A stretch of 64,000 nt of DNA from Luteibacter sp. Sphag1AF (GCF_014192715.1 NZ_JACHYH010000001.1:496001-560000); one strand, 5' to 3'. Positions 46,019 to 56,262 are shown, counted from the stretch's first letter. Program-made: numbers and translations. Notes: generated by a model from the sequence alone, not told the origin.

Positions 46019-46999
46019 TCAGGCCTTGGCGATGACCTGCTCGATGGCGCCGAAGATCGACGCGCCCTGCGCGTCCTTCACTTCAATGCGTACCGTGTCG
46101 CCAAACGAGAGGAACGGCGTGCTGGCCTTGCCATCGCGCAGCGTTTCCACCGTGCGCTGCTCGGCAAGGCACGATGCACCCTTGCTCACGTCCTGATTGG
46201 CGATGGTGCCCGAACCCACCAGCGTGCCGGCGGTCAGCGGGCGGGTTTTCGCCACGTGGGCAACCAGCTGCGCGAAATCGAACTGCATGTCGACGCCGCA
46301 TTCCGCTTCGCCGAACCATTCGCCGTTGATCCACGTCAGCATCGGGCGGTGCAGTTTCTCCGACTGCCACGCATCACCCAGCTCATCGGGCGTCACCAGC
46401 ACCGGCGACAGCGCCGAGCGCGGCTTGGACTGCACGAAACCAAAGCCCTTCGCCAGCTCGCCCGGAATGAGGCCGCGCAGCGACACGTCATTGACCAGGC
46501 CCACCAGCTGAATGTGCTCGGCGGCCTGCGCGGGCGTGACGCCCATCGGCACGTCGTCGGTCACTACCAGCACTTCAGCTTCGAGGTCGATGCCGAAATC
46601 TTCGCTCGGCACCATGACCGGATCGCGCGGACCCAGAAAACCCGCACTGGTCGCCTGGTACATCAGGGGATCGGTGTAGAACGACTCGGGCACTTCCGCG
46701 CCGCGCGCCTTGCGCACGCGTTCCACGTGCGGCAGATACGCGCTGCCATCCACGAACTCATAGGCACGCGGCAGCGGCGCCGCCAGCGCGGCGACATCCA
46801 GCGCAAACGCACCCGCCGCTTCACCAGCATTCAATTGCTCGGACAGCGCATTGAGTCGCGGTGCGGCTACATGCCAGTCGTCCAGCGCAGCCTGCAAGGT
46901 GGCGGCGATACCCGTGGCCTTCACGGCCTGGGTCAGATCGCGGCTGACCACCACCAGCGTGCCGTCGCGGCCGCCTTCCTTCAATGAACCGAGTTTCAT
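46019..46999 (-). CDS. fahA: Fumarylacetoacetate hydrolase
   Basis: A 326-residue FAH-family hydrolase. The metal-binding region is [19 protein letters not shown], with [12 protein letters not shown] and GSGTIANQ further on. It cleaves fumarylacetoacetate to fumarate and acetoacetate, the last step of tyrosine breakdown. Its ATG overlaps the hmgA stop (ATGA), and the order hppD-hmgA-fahA makes one operon. It is the short bacterial FAH form, lacking the longer N-terminal SH3-like domain of the mammalian enzyme. Confidence 0.92.
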   Translation of the reverse strand: MKLGSLKEGGRDGTLVVVSRDLTQAVKATGIAATLQAALDDWHVAAPRLNALSEQLNAGEAAGAFALDVAALAAPLPRAYEFVDGSAYLPHVERVRKARGAEVPESFYTDPLMYQATSAGFLGPRDPVMVPSEDFGIDLEAEVLVVTDDVPMGVTPAQAAEHIQLVGLVNDVSLRGLIPGELAKGFGFVQSKPRSALSPVLVTPDELGDAWQSEKLHRPMLTWINGEWFGEAECGVDMQFDFAQLVAHVAKTRPLTAGTLVGSGTIANQDVSKGASCLAEQRTVETLRDGKASTPFLSFGDTVRIEVKDAQGASIFGAIEQVIAKA

Positions 47000-48291
47000 G
47001 CGTTCCCTTTGTAGTGCTTTTTAAGATCGCGCCAGCATTCGTAGTAATTGCCCTGCAACTGCGGCGAGGACAACGCCTGCTGCGTGGGGCGAATGACTTT
47101 GCGCGTCTCGAACATGAAGGCCATGGTACCGGTGATGTGGTCCGGCTTCGATGTGTCGGCCGCACTGGCCTTCTCGAAACTGGCCGCATCGGGACCGTGC
47201 CCGCTCATGCAATTATGCAGACTGGAGCCACCGGGCACGAAGCCACCGGCTTTCGCGTCGTAAGCGCCATCAATCAGGCCCATGAACTCGCTGGCCACAT
47301 TGCGATGGAAATACGGCGGACGGAACGTGTGCTCTGCCACCAGCCAGCGCGGCGGGAAGATCACGAAGTCCAGATTCGCGGTACCGGGCGTGTCACTGAC
47401 CGAGGTCAGTACGGTGAAGATCGACGGGTCGGGATGATCCACCGCAATCGAACCGATGGTGTTGAACAGGCGCAGGTCGTATTTGTACGGCGTGTAGTTG
47501 CCGTGCCATGCAACCACATCCAGCGGCGAATGGTCGATACGTGCCGACCACAGTCCACCCTGGAACTTGGCCAGCAGCTCGAACTGCCCATCCACTTCTT
47601 CGAAGGCGGCAACCGGCGCAAGGAAATCACGCGGATGCGCCAGGCCATTGGCACCGATGGGACCGAGGTCCGGCAGATGCATCGGTGCACCGAAGTTCTC
47701 GGCAACGTACCCGCGCGCGGTGCCATCGGTAAGTTCGACACGGAAACGGATGCCGCGGGGAATGACGGCAATCTCCAGCGGCGCAACGTCAAGAACGCCC
47801 AGCTCGGTGAAGATGTGCAGAGCACCCTGCTGCGGCACGATGAGCATTTCGCCATCGGCGTTGTAGAAGAAACGGCCTTCCATCGAACGGTTGGCGGCAT
47901 ACAGGTGAATGCCCACGCCAGCCTGCTCGGCAGGACCGCCATTGCCGGCCATCGTCACCAGACCATCAATGAAATCGACGGCGTCGGTGGGCATCGGCAA
48001 CGGGTCCCAGCGAAGCTGGTTCGGCGTGGCGGGCGCTTCATCGAAACGGTTGTGGAAGTGCTTCGTTGCCACTTCGGCAAACGGCGAATGCTGCGCCGCC
48101 GGCCGGATGCGATACAGCCACGTACGCAGGTTGCGATGACGTGGTGCCGTGAACGCCGAACCGGAAAGCTGCTCGGCGTAAAGGCCGTGCGCGGCGCGCT
48201 GCGGCGAGTTTTGTCCCACGGGCAACGCGCCCGCCACCGCTTCGGTGGCGAACTGGTTGCCAAAGCCCGACTGGTATCCCGACGTCGTCAT
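46996..48291 (-). CDS. hmgA: Homogentisate 1,2-dioxygenase
   Basis: A 431-residue HmgA, the usual size. It has [19 protein letters not shown] at the N-terminus, the iron-ligand region [20 protein letters not shown] with Glu in ASEFMGLI, and [15 protein letters not shown]. It opens the ring of homogentisate to maleylacetoacetate. The gene follows hppD by 20 bases. Loss of this step causes brown pyomelanin build-up in other bacteria, so the complete operon predicts a non-pigmented phenotype on tyrosine. Confidence 0.96.
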   Translation of the reverse strand: MTTSGYQSGFGNQFATEAVAGALPVGQNSPQRAAHGLYAEQLSGSAFTAPRHRNLRTWLYRIRPAAQHSPFAEVATKHFHNRFDEAPATPNQLRWDPLPMPTDAVDFIDGLVTMAGNGGPAEQAGVGIHLYAANRSMEGRFFYNADGEMLIVPQQGALHIFTELGVLDVAPLEIAVIPRGIRFRVELTDGTARGYVAENFGAPMHLPDLGPIGANGLAHPRDFLAPVAAFEEVDGQFELLAKFQGGLWSARIDHSPLDVVAWHGNYTPYKYDLRLFNTIGSIAVDHPDPSIFTVLTSVSDTPGTANLDFVIFPPRWLVAEHTFRPPYFHRNVASEFMGLIDGAYDAKAGGFVPGGSSLHNCMSGHGPDAASFEKASAADTSKPDHITGTMAFMFETRKVIRPTQQALSSPQLQGNYYECWRDLKKHYKGNA

Positions 48292-48311
48292 GGCAGCTGG
48301 CCTTAATGTGA

Positions 48312-49400
48312 TTACAGAACGCCGCGGCGGATCTGGTCGCGCTCGATCGACTCGAACAGCGCGGTGAAGTTGCCGTTGCCGAAACCTTCGTTGCCCTTGC
48401 GCTGGATGATCTCGAAGAAGATGGGGCCGATGTTGTTCTGCGTGAAAATCTGCAACAGCAACTTCTTCTTGGTCTCGTCGTCGGCGTCGATCAGGATCTT
48501 GTTCTTCTGCAGGCGCGGCACGTCTTCGCCGTGGCCCGGCATGCGCATGTCGATCACTTCAAAGTACGTATCGGGCGTGTCGAGGAACTCCACGTGCTGC
48601 GCACGCATCGCTTCCACGGTCTCGTACACGTTGTCCGTGAACATGGCGATGTGCTGAATGCCCTCACCCTTGTACTCGTTGAGGTATTCGTTGATCTGCG
48701 ATTTCTCGTCCGACGACTCGTTCAACGGAATGCGCACCATGCCGTCCGGCGCGGTCATCGCCTTGGATACCAGGCCCGTCTTCGCACCCTTGATGTCGAA
48801 GTAGCGGATTTCGCGGAAGTTGAAGAGGCGCTCGTAGTAATCCGACCACTTCGTCATGTTGCCGAAGTGCAGGTTATGGGTCAGGTGGTCGATGAAGGTC
48901 AGACCGAAACCCTTCGGATGACGGTCCACGCCGGGCAGCCATTCAAATTCCGACTCGTACACCTCGCCCTTCGGGCCATAGGTGTCGATCAGATAAAGCG
49001 CCGCACCGCCAATGCCTTCGATGACCGGCACCTGGAGCGCCAGCGTTTCAGGCTTGTGAGTGACTTTGGATGCGCCGTTGCCCAGCGCCGTGGCAAGCAC
49101 GTCGGTGGCCGGACGATTGAAACGGATGGCGAAGCCGCAGGCGCAGGGGCCGTGCTGGGCAGCGAAGTCCGCAGCGAACGAGCCCGGCTCTTCGTTGACC
49201 AGGAAGTTGCACGCGCCCTGACGGTACAGCGTGATGTTCTTCGTGCGGTGCTTTGCCACCGCGGTGAAACCGAGGCGCGGGAAGAGGTCGTGCAGCAGTG
49301 CGGCATCGGGTGCCGCGAACTCGACAAATTCAAAACCATCGACACCCTGCGGGTTCTCGAAGGTTGTCACTTCCATACCGATGTTAGGCTGGGCGCTCAT
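48312..49400 (-). CDS. hppD: 4-hydroxyphenylpyruvate dioxygenase
   Basis: A 362-residue HPPD of the vicinal oxygen chelate fold. Iron ligands are visible as His in [14 protein letters not shown], His in [13 protein letters not shown] and Glu in [16 protein letters not shown]. It converts 4-hydroxyphenylpyruvate to homogentisate. It is first in the hppD-hmgA-fahA operon and is divergent from a MarR regulator across 87 bases containing a palindromic operator. An AGGAGAT ribosome site precedes the ATG. Confidence 0.96.
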   Translation of the reverse strand: MSAQPNIGMEVTTFENPQGVDGFEFVEFAAPDAALLHDLFPRLGFTAVAKHRTKNITLYRQGACNFLVNEEPGSFAADFAAQHGPCACGFAIRFNRPATDVLATALGNGASKVTHKPETLALQVPVIEGIGGAALYLIDTYGPKGEVYESEFEWLPGVDRHPKGFGLTFIDHLTHNLHFGNMTKWSDYYERLFNFREIRYFDIKGAKTGLVSKAMTAPDGMVRIPLNESSDEKSQINEYLNEYKGEGIQHIAMFTDNVYETVEAMRAQHVEFLDTPDTYFEVIDMRMPGHGEDVPRLQKNKILIDADDETKKKLLLQIFTQNNIGPIFFEIIQRKGNEGFGNGNFTALFESIERDQIRRGVL

Positions 49401-49448
49401 GGGGATCTCCTGGCATGCAAGGCAGCTTGCGCTGGGTATCGAGAACTT

Positions 49449-49468
49449 ATAGTTTCAGTTGAAACCAT
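49449..49468. promoter_or_regulatory. MarR-type operator between hppD and the MarR gene
   Basis: AT-x-GTTTCA-GT-TGAAAC-x-AT is a 20-base imperfect palindrome, with arms GTTTCA (49452-49457) and TGAAAC (49460-49465). It lies midway in the 87-base divergent gap, 19 bases before the MarR start and 48 before hppD. Size, AT-richness and symmetry match MarR dimer sites. Binding by the adjacent MarR protein, controlling both itself and the homogentisate operon, is inferred. Confidence 0.7.
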
Positions 49469-49487
49469 TTGCAAGGAGCGGCGCAAC

Positions 49488-49937
49488 ATGTCCGCCAGAC
49501 CGACCGTGGCGCATGCGCCGCTGGAGCTGGAACACTTTCTGCCCTACCGCCTGTCGATCCTGTCCAACACGGTCAGTCAGGCCATCGCCGCCGATTACCA
49601 GCAACGGTACGAGCTGAGTATGACCGAATGGCGCGTGATGGCCGTTCTGGGTCGGTTCGAGGGGCTGTCTGCCCGGGAAGTCGCCGAGCGCACGGCGATG
49701 GACAAGGTGGCCGTCAGCCGCGCGCTGGCCCGGCTGGTGGATGCCGGCCGTGTGGACCGGGCCACCCACGATGGCGACAAGCGTCGTTCGGTGCTGCAAC
49801 TGAGCGCTGCCGGCTGGGCGATCCACGACGAAGTGGCGCCGCTGGCCCGGGAGCACGAACGCGAGCTCCTGGAAAAGCTCAACGACGAAGAAAAAGCGTG
49901 GCTGGCGCGGATTCTGGACAAACTGATGGCGCCCTGA
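49488..49937 (+). CDS. MarR-family transcriptional regulator (homogentisate pathway)
   Basis: A 149-residue winged-helix regulator. YRLSILSNTVSQAIAADYQQ is the dimerisation helix, LSAREVAERTAMDKVAVSRA the DNA-binding helices, and DGDKRRSVLQLSAAG the wing. A AAGGAG ribosome site precedes the ATG at 49488; longer in-frame extensions would cross the operator. By position it should repress hppD-hmgA-fahA and itself until a pathway intermediate such as homogentisate binds. The effector is not known from sequence. Confidence 0.92.
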   Translation: MSARPTVAHAPLELEHFLPYRLSILSNTVSQAIAADYQQRYELSMTEWRVMAVLGRFEGLSAREVAERTAMDKVAVSRALARLVDAGRVDRATHDGDKRRSVLQLSAAGWAIHDEVAPLAREHERELLEKLNDEEKAWLARILDKLMAP

Positions 49938-49970
49938 GGCGCCATCGTTTGCAAATCTGTCGAGGCAGGA

Positions 49971-49994
49971 CGCCGGGGCCATCACACCCCGGCG
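49971..49994. terminator. Hairpin between MarR gene and POT transporter
   Basis: A perfect 8-bp GC-rich stem (CGCCGGGG / CCCCGGCG) with an 8-base loop in the 63-base gap between convergent genes. No T-run is seen. Confidence 0.5.
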
Positions 49995-50000
49995 CACCCG

Positions 50001-51512
50001 TCATTTGACGCCGTGCATCAACCGGTTGATCAGCGGCGCAATCAGGAACAACAACACGCCAGCGCCCATCAGCAGCCAGAAGCTGAAGGTGAAGCCGCTC
50101 AATGCCGAGGCCACGGTCATGCCGTTCTCGCCGCTGATGTGGCCGGCCAGCAGGCCCGACAGGTTGTTGCCGATGGCGGTGGAAAGGAACCAGCCACCCA
50201 TCGCCAGCCCCACGACCTTGCTGGGTGCGAGCTTGGTCACCATCGAAAGGCCGATGGGCGACAGGCACAGCTCACCCACGGTCTGCATCACGTAGCACAG
50301 CGCCAGCGGCCAGAACGGGATATGGCCCGTGCCGTCCACGGTGCTGGACAGGGCATACATCAGCACCAGGAACGCCAGTGCGTTGAAGAGCAGGCCAAGA
50401 CCGAACTTGCGCGGGATGGACGGCTCCTTGCCGATGCCAGCCGACCAGGCCCATGCCCAGGCCACGAACGGCGCCAGTGCAATGATGGCGGCGGAGTTCA
50501 CCGACTGGAACCAGCCGGTCGGGAAGATGAATGCGCCGTTGAACATGTTCCGGTCAACGATGTTTTCAGCCAGGAAGTTGAACGAACTGCCCGCCTGCTC
50601 GAAGAACATCCAGAACGTTACGTTGAAGGCAAACAGCAGCAGCATCGCGATCACGCGCTGAATCTGCACGCGGCCATGGCGAAGCGCTTCCACCACCAGC
50701 ATCACGCCCACGCCGATGAACAGCACGCCCAGCAGCCACGCGATCACGATGGCGCCAGCCTGCGCCATCAGCAGGTAAACCAGCGGAATGGCGACCAGGA
50801 TGCCCACGATCACCATCAGCATGCTCCGGGTGCCGTTGCGCTCCGGCGGCGGCACGCCAATGCCTTTCAGCTGGCTCTTGCCGATGAAGAACCAGATCAG
50901 GCTGATGATCATGCCCACGCCGGAAGCGGCGAACACGACTTTGTAGTTCTGCTCCATCGGCGTGTCGCTGAGCACGGATGCCAGCCAGCCGGTTACCAGA
51001 GGCGCCAGCAGGCCACCGCCGTTGATGCCCATGTAGAAGATGGTGAACCCACGGTCGCGGCGAGCATCGCCCTGCTTGTAGATTTGTCCCACCAGCGACG
51101 AAATGTTCGGCTTGAACAGCCCGTTACCAACGATGACGGTGGCAAGACCGGCAAGGAAAACCTGCTGGTTGGGCACCATCACCATGAACAGTCCAGAGCC
51201 CATCACGGCCGCGCCCAGAAGGATCGAGCGCTGGTAGCCGAGAATGCGGTCGGCCACATAGCCGCCGAAGATCGCCGAAGCGTAGACCAGCGCCAGATAC
51301 GCGCCATACGTGCGGCTGGCGTAGCCCTGGCCGGCCTGATCGTGGTTGAAGAACTGCGCCACGATGTACAGCGTCAGCGCCCAGCGCATGCCGTAGAACG
51401 CGAAGCGCTCCCAGAACTCGGTCATGAACAGCATCCACAACGGACGGGGGTGACCCAGCGTTTGCGGGAATTCGGGTACGGGACGGGTGGCGTCGGTTGC
51501 AACTGGCGTCAT
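50001..51512 (-). CDS. Proton-dependent oligopeptide transporter (POT/PTR2)
   Basis: A 503-residue MFS protein with about 14 helices. The family motifs are clear: EFWERFAFYGMRWAL (ExxERF in helix 1), DRILGYQRSILLGA, GNGLFKPNISSLVGQIY and FYMGINGGGLLAPLV (FYxxINxG). It would import di- and tripeptides with protons. A AAGGGAAG ribosome site precedes the ATG. Located between the tyrosine and tryptophan catabolic genes, it could supply amino acids to both, but co-regulation is not shown. Confidence 0.93.
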   Translation of the reverse strand: MTPVATDATRPVPEFPQTLGHPRPLWMLFMTEFWERFAFYGMRWALTLYIVAQFFNHDQAGQGYASRTYGAYLALVYASAIFGGYVADRILGYQRSILLGAAVMGSGLFMVMVPNQQVFLAGLATVIVGNGLFKPNISSLVGQIYKQGDARRDRGFTIFYMGINGGGLLAPLVTGWLASVLSDTPMEQNYKVVFAASGVGMIISLIWFFIGKSQLKGIGVPPPERNGTRSMLMVIVGILVAIPLVYLLMAQAGAIVIAWLLGVLFIGVGVMLVVEALRHGRVQIQRVIAMLLLFAFNVTFWMFFEQAGSSFNFLAENIVDRNMFNGAFIFPTGWFQSVNSAAIIALAPFVAWAWAWSAGIGKEPSIPRKFGLGLLFNALAFLVLMYALSSTVDGTGHIPFWPLALCYVMQTVGELCLSPIGLSMVTKLAPSKVVGLAMGGWFLSTAIGNNLSGLLAGHISGENGMTVASALSGFTFSFWLLMGAGVLLFLIAPLINRLMHGVK

Positions 51513-51627
51513 GGGCTTCCCTTGGGAAAAATGATGGGTGCGTCCGTCCGCTGGACGTGAAAGCGACGTGCACGTTTACCCGCCGGGATGCGGCCAGTCA
51601 AATGCGGACGCAACAAATTGCGGCATG

Positions 51628-52476
51628 TCAGGTCCCCAGAACCGTACGCACTTCAAGCAATTCGGGGAAAAAGGTCTGCTCCAGCGCGCGGCGCAAAAAG
51701 GCCACGCCGGAAGAGCCGCCGGTGCCGGGGCGATACCCGATGATGCGCTCCACCGTCTTCATGTGACGGAATCGCCAGAGCTGGAAGCTTTCTTCCACAT
51801 CCACCAGTTGCTCGCACAAGTGGTACTCCGGCCAGTGCGCCTGGGCGTTTTCGTAGATGCCGCGAAGCGCCGGATAAAGATCCGGATCGCTTCGATAGGG
51901 CTGGGTGACATCGCGCTCCAGCAGGGCGGCCGGTACGGCGTGACCCTTGCGTGCGAGATAACGCAGGAATTCGTCGTACAGGCCAGGCGCCTCGTAGACC
52001 TCGACCAGCGCGGCATGTGCCACCGGATCGTGCTCGAACACCCGCAGCATGTCGCCCAGCTTGTTGCCCAGCATGAACTCGACCATCCGGTACTGGAGCG
52101 ACTGGAACCCGGACGACGGGCCCAGCACCTCACGGAAAGCGAGGTATTCGGTGGGCGTGAGCGTGGCCAGCACGCCCCACTGCTCGTAGAGCTGCCGCTG
52201 GATGTGCTTTACCCGCGCCAGCATTTTCAGGGTGAGGTCGATATCGTCCGCGCGCAGATGGGCCATGGCGCCCTTCAGCTCGTGAATCAGCAACTTCAGC
52301 CATAGCTCGGAGGTCTGATGCTGGACGATGAACAGCATTTCGTCATGCTGGGGCGGGTCGGAAAGCGGTTGCTGGGCGCCGAGCACCAGGTCCAGGCGCA
52401 GGTACGACCCATAGGTGAGGCGTCCTTCAAGGTCCGTCTGAATGCCTGGTTCGAGCTTGCGCTGCCGATCGGTCAT
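51628..52476 (-). CDS. kynA: Tryptophan 2,3-dioxygenase
   Basis: A 282-residue heme dioxygenase with [59 protein letters not shown] and the C-terminal heme-ligand region [20 protein letters not shown]. It opens the indole ring of tryptophan to N-formylkynurenine. No kynureninase or other kyn gene is in this window. It is divergent from pdhA across ~240 bases. Confidence 0.95.
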   Translation of the reverse strand: MTDRQRKLEPGIQTDLEGRLTYGSYLRLDLVLGAQQPLSDPPQHDEMLFIVQHQTSELWLKLLIHELKGAMAHLRADDIDLTLKMLARVKHIQRQLYEQWGVLATLTPTEYLAFREVLGPSSGFQSLQYRMVEFMLGNKLGDMLRVFEHDPVAHAALVEVYEAPGLYDEFLRYLARKGHAVPAALLERDVTQPYRSDPDLYPALRGIYENAQAHWPEYHLCEQLVDVEESFQLWRFRHMKTVERIIGYRPGTGGSSGVAFLRRALEQTFFPELLEVRTVLGT

Positions 52477-52591
52477 GAAGCCGCCATACCCCTGTTAAGC
52501 CCGCCATCTTAGGATGATTCGGAGGTTTCTGTGGGGTCTCCACAACGCTTTAACCACCCCCGCCAGACGGCCCCGTATGCTGCGCCGTCCC

Positions 52592-52620
52592 TTGCCGCGT
52601 CATAATACCCCTGATATCTA
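52592..52620 (+). promoter_or_regulatory. Candidate sigma-70 promoter of pdhABC
   Basis: TTGCCG (52592-52597), 17 bases, then TATCTA (52615-52620), about 100 bases before pdhA. A second -10-like CATAAT lies at 52601-52606. The boxes are imperfect, so this is a candidate only. Confidence 0.35.
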
Positions 52621-52717
52621 GTGCGCCCCGCAAAGGTATGAAGTGTGTGCACGTCCCGCTGGATGGGCTGCCGCCTCCCTGTAAGCGCCACCAACTTTCT
52701 CAATCCGGGAGCGAGTC

Positions 52718-53797
52718 GTGTCCATCGCCGCGAAGTTTGAAATCGAATACCTGCAGTACCTTGACCAGGACGGCAAGGAAACAGGCAAGGAATTGCCCGA
52801 GTTCGCCAAGGACCTCGACCACATGGTCGAGCTCTACAAGCTCATGGTGTCCACCCGCGTGTTCGACGCCAAGTCGATCGCGCTCCAGCGCACCGGCAAG
52901 CTGGGTACCTACGCTTCGTGCCTGGGCCACGAAGCCGCTCACGTGGGCATCGGCAGCGCCATGCGCCGTGAAGACTCGCTGGCTGTCAGCTACCGCGAAT
53001 ACGGCGCACAGCTGTATCGCGGCGTGAAGCCGCGTGAGGTCTACATGTACTGGGGCGGCGACGAGCGCGGCAACGATTTTGCCGACGCCCCGCGCCACGA
53101 CTTCGCCTGGTGCGTGCCCATCGCCACGCAGTGCCTGCATGCCGCCGGTTCTGCGCTGGCATTCAAGATCCGCAACGAACCGCGCGTGGCTGTCTGCACC
53201 ATCGGTGACGGCGGTTCGTCCAAGGGCGACTTCTACGGCGCCATCAACATTGCCGGCGCTCAGCAGCTGCCGCTGGTCGCCGTGATCGTGAACAACCAGT
53301 GGGCCATCTCGGTGCCCCGCCGCATCCAGTCCGGTTCCGGCACGCTGGCCCAGAAGGGCCTGGCCGCTGGCCTGTTCTGCATCCAGGTGGACGGCAACGA
53401 CATCATCGCGGTTCGCAAGGCGATGGAAGACGCCCTGGAACGTGCACGCAGCGGCAACGGTGGCACGGTGATCGAAGCGGTGACCTACCGACTCGGCGAC
53501 CACACCACGGCCGACGATGCCCGCCGCTACCGTGGCGAGCAGGAAGTGAAAGACGCCTGGGATCGCGATCCGGTTCCTCGCCTGCGCAAGTGGCTGGAAG
53601 CGAAAGGCAAGTGGGACGACGCGAAGGAAGAAGCCTGGAAGGCCGAGTGCGACGACTGGATGGACAACGAGGTCAACGCTTACCTCGAAACCAAGACCCA
53701 GCCGGCCACGGCGATGTTCGACTACCTCTATGCCGAACTCCCCGCCGACCTTGAGGCGCAGCGCGACTTCGTCGCTTCCCTTGATCGCCAGTCGTAA
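52718..53797 (+). CDS. pdhA: Pyruvate dehydrogenase E1 component, alpha subunit
   Basis: A 359-residue E1 alpha. The ThDP motif runs from GDGGSSKGDFYGAINIAG to VVNNQWAIS (seen as VIVNNQWAIS). CLGHEAAHVGIGSAM and YRLGDHTTADDARRYR (phosphorylation-loop region in relatives) are present. Alpha/beta E1 proteins act on pyruvate or branched-chain keto acids, and sequence alone does not settle which; the N-terminus and pdhABC order favour pyruvate. The start is GTG with GGGAG upstream. It is the first gene of the operon. Confidence 0.88.
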   Translation: MSIAAKFEIEYLQYLDQDGKETGKELPEFAKDLDHMVELYKLMVSTRVFDAKSIALQRTGKLGTYASCLGHEAAHVGIGSAMRREDSLAVSYREYGAQLYRGVKPREVYMYWGGDERGNDFADAPRHDFAWCVPIATQCLHAAGSALAFKIRNEPRVAVCTIGDGGSSKGDFYGAINIAGAQQLPLVAVIVNNQWAISVPRRIQSGSGTLAQKGLAAGLFCIQVDGNDIIAVRKAMEDALERARSGNGGTVIEAVTYRLGDHTTADDARRYRGEQEVKDAWDRDPVPRLRKWLEAKGKWDDAKEEAWKAECDDWMDNEVNAYLETKTQPATAMFDYLYAELPADLEAQRDFVASLDRQS

Positions 53798-53809
53798 GGA
53801 ACTACTCCC

Positions 53810-54790
53810 ATGGCACAAATCACTCTTATCGAAGCCGTGACCCAGGCTCTCGCCTATGAAATGACCCACGACGAAAGCGTCGTGGTGCTCGGCGAAGACG
53901 TTGGCGTCAACGGCGGCGTGTTCCGCGCCACCCAGGGTCTGCAGGAAAAGTTTGGCGAACTGCGCGTGCTGGACACGCCGCTGGACGAAACCACCATCGC
54001 AGGCGTCACCGTCGGCCTGGCGGTGCAGGGCATGAAGCCGGTCGCGGAAGCCCAGTTTGAAGGCTTCATCTACCCGATGATGGAACAGATCGCCTGCCAC
54101 GCTGCGCGCCTGCGCAACCGCACGCGCGGCCGCATGACGGTGCCCGCCGTGTGGCGTGCTCCGTGGGGCGGTGGCATCCGTGCTCCGGAGCATCACTCCG
54201 AAGCCAACGAGCATCTGTTCACCAACATCCCGGGCCTGCGCGTCGTCATGCCGTCGTCGCCGGCACGTGCTTACGGCCTGCTGCTGGCTGCGATCCGTGA
54301 TCCGGACCCGGTCATGTTCTTCGAGCCGAAGCGCATCTACCGCCAGTACAAGGAAGAAGTGCCCGATGACGGCGAAGCACTGCCGCTGGACGTCTGCTTC
54401 GTGCTGCGCGATGGCACCGACGTCACGCTGGTGACCTGGGGCGCCCAGGTCAAGGAATGCCTCGAAGCTGCCGACGAGCTGGCCCAGAAGGGCATCAGCG
54501 CGGAAGTCATCGACGTGGCCACGCTCACGCCGCTGGACTTCGACACCATCGCCGAGTCCGTCACCAAGACGGGCCGCTGCGTGATCGTGCACGAAGCTCC
54601 GAAGACCGCAGGCTACGGTGCGGAAATCGCCGCGCGCCTGGCCGAGGAATGCCTGTACAGCCTGCTCGCTCCGGTTGAGCGGGTCACGGGTTTCGACACC
54701 CACATTCCGCTGTTCCGCCTGGAAATGAAGTACCTGCCCAGCGTCGAACGCATTGTCGAAGCCGCCCAGCGCACGCTCGCCGCCAGCTAA
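53810..54790 (+). CDS. pdhB: Pyruvate dehydrogenase E1 component, beta subunit
   Basis: A 326-residue E1 beta with LGEDVGVNGGVFRATQGLQ near the N-terminus, the catalytic-type region EAQFEGFIYPMMEQI, RAPWGGGIRAPEHHSE, and a C-terminal transketolase-C domain (DVTLVTWGAQVKECLEAAD). With the alpha subunit it forms the ThDP-dependent decarboxylase that acetylates the E2 lipoyl group. It begins 12 bases after pdhA. Confidence 0.92.
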   Translation: MAQITLIEAVTQALAYEMTHDESVVVLGEDVGVNGGVFRATQGLQEKFGELRVLDTPLDETTIAGVTVGLAVQGMKPVAEAQFEGFIYPMMEQIACHAARLRNRTRGRMTVPAVWRAPWGGGIRAPEHHSEANEHLFTNIPGLRVVMPSSPARAYGLLLAAIRDPDPVMFFEPKRIYRQYKEEVPDDGEALPLDVCFVLRDGTDVTLVTWGAQVKECLEAADELAQKGISAEVIDVATLTPLDFDTIAESVTKTGRCVIVHEAPKTAGYGAEIAARLAEECLYSLLAPVERVTGFDTHIPLFRLEMKYLPSVERIVEAAQRTLAAS

Positions 54791-54812
54791 CCTTCTTACG
54801 GAACCGACCACC

Positions 54813-56198
54813 ATGGCCGACATTAAAACCTTTCACCTGCCCGACCTCGGCGAAGGCCTGCCCGACGCAACCATCGTCGAGTGGCACGTCAAGGTAGGCG
54901 ACACGATCAAGCTCGACGCACCGCTGGTGTCGATGGAAACCGCCAAGGCCGTCGTCGACGTGCCCTCCCCGTACTCGGGCAAGGTCACGAAGCTGTACGG
55001 CGCTGCCGGCGACATCATCGACACCGGTTCGGAAGTCGTCGACATCGAGATCGACCCCAACGCAAAGCAGCGCGCTGAAGCCGAATCCACGGGCCATCAC
55101 CATGGCCCGAAGAAGAGCGTCGGCAGCCAGGCTCCGGACGACGCCAGCAAGGTCATCGCGTCGGACGACGGCGGCGAAATCGAATCCAACGGCACCAAGC
55201 CCGACCGCGAAGACGAAGGTACCGTGGTTGGCGCCATGGTCAGCGGCAACCACGTGCACACCGAACAGGTCAGCACCATCGGTGGCGTGAAGGCCGTGCC
55301 GGCCGTTCGTGCACTGGCGAAGAAGCTGAAGATCGACATCACCCGCGTGTCGCCCTCGGGCGCAGGCGGCGTGATCACGCTGAAGGATGTGAAGGACGCC
55401 GCTGCCAACGGCTCGGCCGCCGCGGGCTCTGCCCCGGTGCGCTCCGCTGCCGCCCAGCACCTTGCACCCACGCTGCCGGAACCGGGCCCCGCCCCGACGC
55501 GCACGCCCGTCTCGCTCGCCGGCAAGCCGGTGCGCACGTCGCCTCCGGGTTCGCAGGCCATGGGCCAGCCGGAGCAGCTGAAGGGCGTCCGTCGCAACAT
55601 GGCGCGCGTCATGGCCGAGGCTCATGCCAACGTCGTGCCCACCACCATCGTCGACGACGCTGACCTGCACGCCTGGATCGGCAAGCAGGACATCACGGCC
55701 CGCCTGATCCGCGCCATCGTTGCCGCCTGCAAGACCGTACCGGCTCTCAATGCGTGGTTTGACGGCAAGAACCTGACCCGCACGCTGCACCCGCACGTGG
55801 ACATCGGCATCGCCGTGGATACCGACGACGGCCTGTTCGTGCCCGCCCTGCGCAATGCCGACGTGCTGGATGGCGCCGGTGTGCGTGCCGCGATCAAGCG
55901 TCTGCGCTCGCAGGTGGAAGATCGCAGCATTCCGGCCTCGGAACTGTCCGGCTACACCATCAGCCTGTCGAACTTCGGCATGTTTGCTGGTCGCTACGCG
56001 ACGCCGGTTGTCGTACCGCCGACCGTCGCCATCATCGGCGCAGGCAAGCTCAGCCACGACGTGGTCGCCGTGATGGGTGGCATCGAAGTGCACCGCCGCA
56101 TGCCGCTGTCGCTCACCTTCGATCACCGCGCAGCCACCGGCGGTGAAGCAGCACGCTTCCTCAAGGCCATGATCGACGATCTGGGCCTGCCGAACTAA
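54813..56198 (+). CDS. pdhC: Dihydrolipoamide acetyltransferase (E2)
   Basis: A 461-residue E2 with one lipoyl domain (Lys45 in SMETAKAVVDV), an E3-binding domain at about 158-197 (AVPAVRALAKKLKIDIT) and a C-terminal acyltransferase domain from about 255. The catalytic motif reads DHRAATGG at 437-444: His438 is kept, but the usual Asp of DHRxxDG is Thr442. A 120-residue acidic to Pro-rich linker separates the lipoyl and E3-binding domains. It transfers acetyl groups to CoA. No E3 gene follows, so dihydrolipoamide dehydrogenase must be encoded elsewhere. The ATG at 54813 is the canonical E2 start. Confidence 0.9.
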   Translation: MADIKTFHLPDLGEGLPDATIVEWHVKVGDTIKLDAPLVSMETAKAVVDVPSPYSGKVTKLYGAAGDIIDTGSEVVDIEIDPNAKQRAEAESTGHHHGPKKSVGSQAPDDASKVIASDDGGEIESNGTKPDREDEGTVVGAMVSGNHVHTEQVSTIGGVKAVPAVRALAKKLKIDITRVSPSGAGGVITLKDVKDAAANGSAAAGSAPVRSAAAQHLAPTLPEPGPAPTRTPVSLAGKPVRTSPPGSQAMGQPEQLKGVRRNMARVMAEAHANVVPTTIVDDADLHAWIGKQDITARLIRAIVAACKTVPALNAWFDGKNLTRTLHPHVDIGIAVDTDDGLFVPALRNADVLDGAGVRAAIKRLRSQVEDRSIPASELSGYTISLSNFGMFAGRYATPVVVPPTVAIIGAGKLSHDVVAVMGGIEVHRRMPLSLTFDHRAATGGEAARFLKAMIDDLGLPN

Positions 56199-56222
56199 GC
56201 GTTGCGCGAAGCGAAACCAAAC

Positions 56223-56253
56223 GCCCCGGCGCTTGCGCGACCGGGGCTTTTTT
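56223..56253 (+). terminator. Rho-independent terminator of pdhABC
   Basis: GCCCCGG / CCGGGGC stem with an 11-base loop, followed by TTTTTTGTT, 25 bases after the pdhC stop. Confidence 0.9.
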
Positions 56254-56262
56254 GTTGCCATC

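Noticed and set aside
52700-54823. A 707-codon minus-strand open frame opposite pdhA/pdhB
   Set aside because: It lies wholly antisense to two clear genes, in the codon phase that stays open in high-GC DNA, and its translation shows no domain, signal or family likeness.
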